A DNA stretch of 64,000 nucleotides from Phytohabitans houttuyneae (GTDB taxonomy: Bacteria > Actinomycetota > Actinomycetes > Mycobacteriales > Micromonosporaceae): positions 310,001 through 374,000 of the forward strand of contig NZ_BLPF01000005.1 of NCBI RefSeq assembly GCF_011764425.1. The letters are read 5' to 3'. The translations under genes and the position numbers were made by a program. Under the pieces are notes generated by a model, which worked only from the letters and a program-made list of their open reading frames with translations, was not told the origin of the DNA and ran no database searches. Below are positions 58,276 to 64,000 of this stretch, in pieces; the first letter of the stretch is position 1, and each line of letters begins with the position of its first letter.

Positions 58276-59169
58276 ATGGAGGAGCTCCGGAGCCTGCTCG
58301 CTCGTCACGCCCGGCCCGATCTGAGCACCCCGATCGAGGATGTGCTGATCTCGCGGGTCGATCGCACCGCGCCGCCGTCCACGTCGATGTCGGGGGCCGT
58401 GCTGGCGGTGATCGCGCAGGGCGCCAAGCGGATCGCGCTCGGCGATCGGGTCTACGAATACGGCGCCGGGCAATACCTGATCGCGTCGGTCGATCTGCCG
58501 ATCACCGGGGAGTTCACGCGGGCCAGCCCGACCGAGCCGGCGCTCGGTTTCGGGTTGCTGCTGCGCCCGGCGGCGATCACCGAGCTGCTGATGCACGCGG
58601 CGCCGGGCGATCTGCCGCCCGTGAGCGGGGCGGCGCCGTCAGGGCTGGCCGTCAGCGACGCGCCAGCCGAGCTGCTCGACGCCGTGGTGCGGCTGCTGCG
58701 GCTGATCGAGCGGCCGCGTGACATCAATGTGCTGGCGCCGCTGATCAAGCGAGAGATTCTGTGGCGGGTGCTGACCGGCGAACAGGGCACCGCCGTACGG
58801 CAGTTGGGTCTGGCCGACAGCAGCCTCACGCATGTGGCGCGGGCCGTGCAGTGGATCCGCGACCATTACGCGCAGGCGTTTCAGGTGGAAGATCTGGCCC
58901 ACCTGAGCGGGATGAGCGTGTCGGCGTTCCACCGCAATTTTCAGGCGGTCACGGCGACCAGCCCGATCCAGTTTCAGAAGCAGATCCGGCTGCAGCAGGC
59001 GCGGCTGATGCTGGCCACCCGGCCCGGTGACATCGGCGGGGTGAGCCGCATGGTCGGCTATGACAGCCCGTCGCAGTTCAGCCGGGAGTATCGCCGCCAA
59101 TTCGGGGCTTCCCCGAGCCAGGACAACGGACGGCTGCGACCCGTTATGACCTCGTCCCCAACCATGTGA
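58276..59169 (+). CDS. AraC-family transcriptional regulator (cupin N-terminal type)
   Basis: 297 residues from ATG 58276. The N-terminal AraC_N domain (LARHARPDLSTPIEDVLISR, YEYGAGQYLIASVDLPITGE) is followed by two HTHs (DLAHLSGMSVSAFHRNFQAV; VSRMVGYDSPSQFSREYRRQ). The N-terminal domain is that of the AraC_N family found next to small oxidoreductase genes. It is divergent from the ABM-esterase operon, its likely target. Confidence 0.92.
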   Translation: MEELRSLLARHARPDLSTPIEDVLISRVDRTAPPSTSMSGAVLAVIAQGAKRIALGDRVYEYGAGQYLIASVDLPITGEFTRASPTEPALGFGLLLRPAAITELLMHAAPGDLPPVSGAAPSGLAVSDAPAELLDAVVRLLRLIERPRDINVLAPLIKREILWRVLTGEQGTAVRQLGLADSSLTHVARAVQWIRDHYAQAFQVEDLAHLSGMSVSAFHRNFQAVTATSPIQFQKQIRLQQARLMLATRPGDIGGVSRMVGYDSPSQFSREYRRQFGASPSQDNGRLRPVMTSSPTM

Positions 59170-59205
59170 AGGGGACGGTGATGACCTCGTTGGATCCCAG
59201 ACCGC

Positions 59206-59586
59206 TCAGCCGGTCCTGCGTAGCCGCCTGGTCCACAGCTCGATCGTGACCACGACCAAAAGCAGCGCCAGCGCCAGCCAGAATCCGACGCCGGTACCGA
59301 CGAAGTCTCCCGCGGCCTGGTCGGGCGGCACCTTTCCGCCCTCCCGGACCCGGGTCTCGATCAGGCGCAGTACGACCAGTTCGCCCGCGACCAGCAGTCC
59401 TGCGGCGACTCCCGCCAAAATGGCGAGGACGGCATGCGACCGGCCGCGGTCCTTGCGCCGCAGGCGCCGGTCGACGGCGACGGCCAGCGCGGCGAAAGTC
59501 ACCAGCATGGCCCCGATCAGCAACGGCTGCGGTGCCAGCCGGTCCTCACGCCATCGTGACGGCGGCGCCAGGTGACCACCGGTCAC
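59206..59586 (-). CDS. Membrane segment probably belonging to the Hsp70-like protein
   Basis: 126 codons from GTG 59586: a polar start, then three helices (PLLIGAMLVTFAALAVAV, AVLAILAGVAAGLLVAGEL, GFWLALALLLVVVTIELW). GTG overlaps the stop of the Hsp70-like gene. However, adding one G to the CCCCC run (plus strand 59596-59600) joins both frames into GGTPEVTGGHLAPPS, a more natural reading than either end alone. I therefore think this is the C-terminus of one protein. If the break is real, it is a coupled small membrane protein. Confidence 0.6.
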   Translation of the reverse strand: MTGGHLAPPSRWREDRLAPQPLLIGAMLVTFAALAVAVDRRLRRKDRGRSHAVLAILAGVAAGLLVAGELVVLRLIETRVREGGKVPPDQAAGDFVGTGVGFWLALALLLVVVTIELWTRRLRRTG

Positions 59587-60857
59587 CTCGGGTGTCCCCC
59601 AACCGCGAGGACCGCTCCGCGGTAGGTGGTGGTGCCACCCGGATCGGCCCGCCCGTAGCCGTCCGGCAGGCCACACGAGACGGTGGCGAAGGGTAGAACG
59701 AAGCAGAGCAGGACGCCGACGAGCAGGCCCGGACGCATCCATCCACGACGCCGCGTGGCGCGTCCCGAACCAGGCGTGGGCGTGACCGCGGGCAGCTCGC
59801 TCGTGCCGGCCGCCGCGATGCGCGGCGCCGGTGCGGTGAGCGACGTACGCGGTACACGCAGAGCCCCCTCGACGACCACGGTTTCCGGACGCTCCACAGT
59901 GGTGGGTGGTATCCCGAGCCTCTGATGCAGAATGTTGGCCGCTTGAGGGATTCGGCTCCCGCCACCGACAAGGAGAACCCCCGCCAACCGGTCGGTCGTC
60001 AGCGCGGCAGTGGCGATCACCTCCGCGGTGAACTCGCCGACCCTGGTCAGGATCGGCTCCGCGGCGGCCTCCAACTCTGCGCGGGTCAGGTGGGAAGCAG
60101 CGGGCTGGCCGGCGATCCGCAACGGCGTGTAACTGGCGCGGGACAGACTCTCCTTCGCCGTGCGCACCTCTCGCAACAGCGGCACCCGATCGTAGCCAGG
60201 GTCGTCGATGCCTGGTAGCAGGCACTGCCTGGCGAGATGGTCGACCAACGCGGCATCGATATCCAAACCGCCAAGGTCCATCCCCGCCGACGCGAGCACC
60301 CCTACCCGCGTACCGCAGCTGACGACAGCGACGTCCGTGGTGCCAGCACCGATGTCGACGACCACGAGCGGCCGGTGCGTGCGGATGCCGAGAACGGTCG
60401 AGAAGTACGTCGCCGCGGCGACAGCCTCGCTCACCGTGTACACCTCACCCAGGCCCGCGCGTTCCGCCGCCTCGGTGAGAACCCTTTGGCGCGGCGCGCC
60501 CCAACCGGTGGGATACGTCATGACGACGGACGAATCTCGGGGTAGCACTCCCGCCTGGCTGCGCACCTGGGCCAGCACGGCTGCCAGAGCGTCCCGGACA
60601 TCGACGTGCCGGGCGCCCAGCAGCAGCACGCCGTCATCGACCCTGCGCTTCGGATGCGGCTCGAACGCGCCCGGCTCGGCCAGCCCGAGCCGCTCAGCGT
60701 CGCGGCCGCTAGCCAACCGGCCATCCGCGCCCGCGAACACGGCCGAGGGCAGCAGCTCCGACCCGTCGAACAGCAACGGCCGCACCGATCCCGAACGCTC
60801 CAGCGCAGCGGCTGTGTTCGACGAACCGAGATCCACCGCCAGTCGGTACGCCGCCAC
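59583..60857 (-). CDS. Hsp70-like (DnaK/actin-fold) ATPase with C-terminal membrane helix
   Basis: 424 residues. LAVDLGSSNTAAAL (phosphate 1), VVVDIGAGTTDVAVV (phosphate 2) and GVLLVGGGSRIPQAANILH (adenosine motif) identify an Hsp70-family nucleotide-binding domain. No substrate-binding domain follows; instead there is a Pro-rich stretch and a membrane helix (PGLLVGVLLCFVLPFATVSC). Such truncated membrane-bound Hsp70s are common in actinobacteria, with unclear role. The frame probably continues into 59206-59586. An IS5-family element ends 14 bp upstream of ATG 60857, displacing its natural promoter region. Confidence 0.85.
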   Translation of the reverse strand: MAAYRLAVDLGSSNTAAALERSGSVRPLLFDGSELLPSAVFAGADGRLASGRDAERLGLAEPGAFEPHPKRRVDDGVLLLGARHVDVRDALAAVLAQVRSQAGVLPRDSSVVMTYPTGWGAPRQRVLTEAAERAGLGEVYTVSEAVAAATYFSTVLGIRTHRPLVVVDIGAGTTDVAVVSCGTRVGVLASAGMDLGGLDIDAALVDHLARQCLLPGIDDPGYDRVPLLREVRTAKESLSRASYTPLRIAGQPAASHLTRAELEAAAEPILTRVGEFTAEVIATAALTTDRLAGVLLVGGGSRIPQAANILHQRLGIPPTTVERPETVVVEGALRVPRTSLTAPAPRIAAAGTSELPAVTPTPGSGRATRRRGWMRPGLLVGVLLCFVLPFATVSCGLPDGYGRADPGGTTTYRGAVLAVGGHPR

Positions 60858-60871
60858 CGCCGGCAGTCTAA

Positions 60872-61745
60872 GAGATCAGTTCAGAATGAGTTGTCTGAGG
60901 CAGATCACTGAGCAGGCGAGGCTGATCAGTGCTTGGTGGATGTCGGCGCGGCGTTCGGTGCGCAGGCGGAGCTTCTTGAACGCGTGCAGCCAGGCGATTG
61001 TGCGTTCGACGTACCAGCGGTGCTTGCCCAGACCGGATCCGTGCCCGGCGCCCCGGTGGGCGATGTGCGGGGTGATGCCGCGGGCTCGGACCAGGCGACG
61101 GTACTTGTCGTGGTCATAGCCGCGGTCGGCGTAGATGCGGCGCGGTCGTTTTCTGGGCCGGCCACGCACGCCGCGGACCTGAGGGATGGCGTCAATGAGG
61201 GGCAGCAACTGCGTGACGTCGTTGCGGTTGCCGCCAGTGAGGGTGACAGCGAGCGGGATGCCGGCCGCGTCGGTGATCACGTGATGTTTGCTGCCCAGCT
61301 TGCCCCGGTCGACCGGGCTCGGGCCGGTGTGCTGCCCCCTTTGAGCGCGCGCAGGTGCGAGGAGTCCACGATCGCCGCAGACAGATCCAACCGCCCGGCG
61401 GCGCGCAACTCGGCCAGGATCAGCTCGTGCAGCTGCTGCCAGACGCCAGCCTCGTGCCACTCCTTCAGCCGCCGCCAGCAAGTAGCACCAGACGCGCCGA
61501 ACGCGGCCGTCGGCAATGCGTTCCACGACACCCCGGTCCGGGCCGCGAACAGGATCCCTTCCAGCGCGGCCCGGTCGGAGGTCCGGGCCCGGCCCGGATA
61601 GCGGTATCGCCGCTGCCGCACCGGAATCAGTGGCTCCAACCGCGACCACAGCTCATCTGTGAGCACCGCATCAGACACCTCAGGAGTGTCGAACACCCTG
61701 AACAGCAACCCGATCAGACACGCCAGCTCATTCTGAACTGATCCC
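60872..61745. mobile_element. IS5-family (IS427-group-like) insertion sequence, 874 bp
   Basis: Ends GAGATCAGTTCAGAATGAG (60872-60890) and, on the complementary strand, GGGATCAGTTCAGAATGAG (61745-61727) form 19-bp terminal inverted repeats with one mismatch. The 3-bp target duplication TAA is at 60869-60871 and 61746-61748. Size, two-frame transposase and target duplication fit the IS427 group of IS5. The intact repeats and duplication indicate a fairly recent insertion. Confidence 0.9.
60876..61708 (-). CDS. IS5-family transposase, two frames joined by -1 frameshifting
   Basis: The first frame (61708-61277) carries the N-terminal DUF4096-like domain (LTDELWSRLEPLIPV) and the first Asp (IVDSSHLRA). 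The second (to 60876) carries KLGSKHHVITDAAGIPLAVT, the second Asp (YADRGYD) and Glu (YVERTIAWLHAFKKLRLR), completing DDE. The overlap contains AAAGGGGGC, a classical slippery run, so a fusion protein from programmed -1 frameshifting is expected, as in related elements. It appears functional. Confidence 0.88.
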
Positions 61746-61748
61746 TAA

Positions 61749-62122
61749 GCCCACCCATCGACCGGGTTCGTGCAACAGTTCGTGCCCGTCGAGCGTGTTG
61801 GAACCGATGAGAGGTGGGAGTGGTCGAGACGCTGGACGGGGTCACCACGATCCTGCACTCCGCGCGTTTGGTGTTGGGCAGGCCGCAGGGAGCCTGGTGA
61901 GCTATGGCGTCGACGGCAGTCGACCGTTGCGGGCGACCGGCGTCGCGGTGGACCTAGCCGGCATGGGCACGTGCAGTTCGTGTCCGTCACCCATCAACGT
62001 GTTCTTCGACAGCACCGGCCGATTCATACAGCTCCGGCTGTGTCCGGTAACGAAACGCCAATCCACCCGGCTGGAATCGAATACGGCCGAAGACGGGCCC
62101 GGATTGGCTGGATCAGCTCGCG
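61749..62122. other. Gene-free stretch between IS element and membrane protein gene
   Basis: 374 bp. Before the IS arrived this was continuous with the upstream region of the Hsp70-like gene, so it may hold that gene's original promoter. I see no gene, strong repeat or terminator; frames here lack family pattern. Confidence 0.5.
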
Positions 62123-62869
62123 CTATATCACCAGGGTGTCGAACCGGCCTTCCCGGCGGCGGACGTGCCCACGCCATCCCGCTACCAGCGCGATGAAAGT
62201 CCAGCCGCTGCCGCCCAGAACCAGTGACCCCAGCTTGGCGGTGGAGTCGACCCGATCGGCCTCCTTGAGCGCGATCACACCGTTCGGATCGGTGAGAACG
62301 GTCAGGGTGTCGCCGATCTCGTAGTCGGGGGCGCTGCCTCGATAGATCAGCGGCTCGCCGAGCGGCCCATCGTCACCCTCGAGCGTGAACGTGTGCCGCT
62401 TACCGGCGACCTCAGCGTCGACGACGGTTACCTGCTGACGGACGCCGCGATTCTCCAGAGCCAGGTCGGGGGCGAGTTCCACCGACCCGACAAGCACGAA
62501 CAGGCCGGGAATGAACGACAGCAACGACAGCCACATCGCTCGGTGCAGCAAACGTACGACGATCATGAAGGCCAGGCAGAAGGCGACTCCCGTCACGATC
62601 GAAATGACCTTCGACCCCACCGCGGCGTACGCGATCGCGGTATTGAGCGCGATGAAAGCCAGGCCAAGCAGCACCACCAGCGCCGTCCTGGTGGCCGACT
62701 TGCCCGCCGGCCAGGCTCCCGCCCAGCGGGTGGAACCAGCCGGCGGCGCCGCGGCTGGACCGGATCCGTACGAACCGAACCTGGCCGGAGGCGTTCGGGT
62801 GAATCGCTGGTCGGCCTCTCGTCCTCCGTCCGGCTGGATCCGGTCTGGTGGGGCGGGTTCGGAACGCAT
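62123..62869 (-). CDS. Membrane protein with three to four helices, unknown
   Basis: 248 residues from ATG 62869, seven bases after a TATGAT hexamer (complement at 62877-62882), i.e. probably leaderless; ATG 62881 would lie inside the -10. A polar, Pro-rich ~55-residue N-terminus precedes two helices (TALVVLLGLAFIALNTAIAY; VISIVTGVAFCLAFMIVVRL), a third (LSLLSFIPGLFVLVGSVELA), an exposed beta-domain (VTVVDAEVAGKRHTFTLEGD ... GDTLTVLTDPNGVIAL) resembling DUF3592-type domains, and a last helix. Function unknown. Confidence 0.75.
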   Translation of the reverse strand: MRSEPAPPDRIQPDGGREADQRFTRTPPARFGSYGSGPAAAPPAGSTRWAGAWPAGKSATRTALVVLLGLAFIALNTAIAYAAVGSKVISIVTGVAFCLAFMIVVRLLHRAMWLSLLSFIPGLFVLVGSVELAPDLALENRGVRQQVTVVDAEVAGKRHTFTLEGDDGPLGEPLIYRGSAPDYEIGDTLTVLTDPNGVIALKEADRVDSTAKLGSLVLGGSGWTFIALVAGWRGHVRRREGRFDTLVI

Positions 62870-63075
62870 GACCAAGATCATAACGGTGGCCGACACCCAA
62901 CTTGAGCGTGCCTGGAGGCCATGGAGGCGCGCGGGCCGTACGGACCCGGTGCCGCTCCAGTAGGCTAGGGGTACTGCTCCACCGTTCTGCCCTGGCCGCG
63001 TTCGACTCCGGGCCACCAGCGTGCACGGCCGCCGGCCTGCGCCGGGCAGCTCATTCTTCAACGTTCGGAGACTTC

Positions 63076-64000
63076 ATGGCGGTACGCCGCCCCCGTTCCA
63101 CCGCACCTTCAACCGCCTTCGGCGAGCTGGGCGTACCCGCCGCGCTCGTCGAGGCCCTGGCCGCCGTCGGCGTGACAACGCCGTTCCCGATCCAGGCGGC
63201 GACGCTGCCCGATGCCCTCGCCGGGCGCGATGTGCTCGGCCGGGGACGTACCGGGTCAGGCAAGACCTATGCGTTCGCGGTGCCGCTGCTGGCCCGGTTG
63301 GCGGCGCGCCCCGCGTCGCGCCGTCCGGGGCGGCCCCGAGCGCTGATCCTCGCGCCGACCCGCGAGCTCGCCACACAGATCGAGGCGTCGATCGCACCGC
63401 TGGCGGCGGCCGTCAAGCTGCGCACGCTGACGGTGTTCGGCGGGGTGGCCGCGGACCGTCAGATCGCCGGGCTGCGTTCCGGTGTGGACGTTCTCGTCGC
63501 GTGTCCGGGCCGGCTTCTCGACCACATCGAGAACGGTCACGTCAGTCTCGACGCGGTCGAGGCTACGGTGCTCGACGAGGCCGACCACATGGCCGACCTC
63601 GGCTTCCTGCCGGTCGTCCGGCGGCTGCTGGACCAAACGCCGCGGCGCGCTCAGCGGCTGCTCTTCTCGGCCACGCTCGACGCCGGCATCGACGTCCTGG
63701 TCCGGCGGTACCTCGTCGATCCGGTCACCCACAACGTCGACGCCGCGTCGGCGCCGGCGGCTGTGCCGCACCACGTGTTGCACGTCACCCATCAGGAGCG
63801 GCTGTCCGTGCTGGTCGACCTGGCCGCCGCTCCGGGCCGCACGCTGGTCTTCGCGCGCACCAAGCGGCGGGCGAAGACACTCACCCGTCAGCTCGTCGAG
63901 GCAGGTGTGCCGGCCATCGAGCTGCACGGCAACCTCGGGCAGAGTGCGCGGAGCCGCAACCTGACGGCCTTCGCCGCGGGCAGCGCGACCACCCTGGTGG
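63076..64000 (+). CDS. DEAD-box RNA helicase (3' end beyond window)
   Basis: First ~308 residues from ATG 63076 (GGAG 9 nt upstream). Q-motif FGELGVPAALVEALAAVGVT...PFPIQ, motif I GRTGSGKT, Ia APTRELA, Ib CPGRLLDHI, II LDEADHM, III SATL and the start of domain 2 (TLVFARTKRRAKTLTRQL) are intact. Motif Ib has CPGR in place of TPGR. It unwinds short RNA duplexes in ribosome assembly or mRNA turnover. The window cuts it after motif V begins. Confidence 0.95.
   Translation, partial: MAVRRPRSTAPSTAFGELGVPAALVEALAAVGVTTPFPIQAATLPDALAGRDVLGRGRTGSGKTYAFAVPLLARLAARPASRRPGRPRALILAPTRELATQIEASIAPLAAAVKLRTLTVFGGVAADRQIAGLRSGVDVLVACPGRLLDHIENGHVSLDAVEATVLDEADHMADLGFLPVVRRLLDQTPRRAQRLLFSATLDAGIDVLVRRYLVDPVTHNVDAASAPAAVPHHVLHVTHQERLSVLVDLAAAPGRTLVFARTKRRAKTLTRQLVEAGVPAIELHGNLGQSARSRNLTAFAAGSATTLV

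Noticed and set aside
59583-59600. Considered programmed frameshifting between the Hsp70-like and membrane frames
   Set aside because: No slippery heptamer with a downstream structure is evident, and three other genes in the window have the same one-base homopolymer loss. A sequence error is simpler.

Overview
The window is about 70% GC or higher, has frequent GTG starts and several apparently leaderless genes, and carries secreted plant-polysaccharide hydrolases, an Asp23/AmaP operon and MoxR-DUF58-TgpA genes. This points to a filamentous actinobacterium, most likely of the family Micromonosporaceae (Actinoplanes/Phytohabitans-like). The family is an inference from gene content, not a search result.

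Layout. 1-3.1 kb: the 3' end of a GH48 cellulase, a Cys-containing anchored protein and an acyltransferase-3 with a possible attenuator. 3.1-11.3 kb: repeats, then a three-gene minus-strand cluster (receptor-like pseudokinase, an Hsp90-type ATPase fused to a TIR-like domain, and a TPR protein), which is my best candidate for an undescribed conflict/signalling system. 11.3-15 kb: a five-gene Asp23/AmaP envelope operon and a luciferase-like/split-barrel pair. 15-21 kb: small proteins, ClpP, and a two-component system divergent from an ABC exporter. 21-32 kb: carbohydrate-active genes (GH59-like, GH10-CBM2 xylanase, tandem double esterase) with what look like shared LacI-type operators. 32-39.6 kb: housekeeping and small regulatory genes (YiaAB, DUF456, NUDIX/ATPase pair, DUF3159, methyltransferase, CspA, receiver protein, MerR). 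39.6-48.3 kb: a MoxR-DUF58-transglutaminase-like operon preceded by a FN3 membrane protein and a TPR/FN3 protein. 48.3-52.2 kb: oxidoreductase with twin operators, a decayed SDR/GlxA pair, aldehyde dehydrogenase and RidA. 52.3-55.4 kb: tRNA-Leu(GAG), two remnants of a serine integrase, and between them a Hint-deaminase toxin with a probable immunity gene. 55.8-64 kb: methyltransferase, esterase/monooxygenase divergent from an AraC regulator, an Hsp70-like gene with an IS5-family element just upstream, a membrane protein and the start of a DEAD-box helicase.

Two themes cut across the window. First, intergenic repeats are abundant. A three-hairpin element lies just downstream of four genes, always in the same orientation relative to the upstream gene, and there are tandem arrays of 73 bp, 31-32 bp and about 117 bp, the last derived from the 3' end of a gene. 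Second, four genes are broken by a single missing base in a G/C homopolymer, which suggests sequence-level errors rather than four independent mutations.
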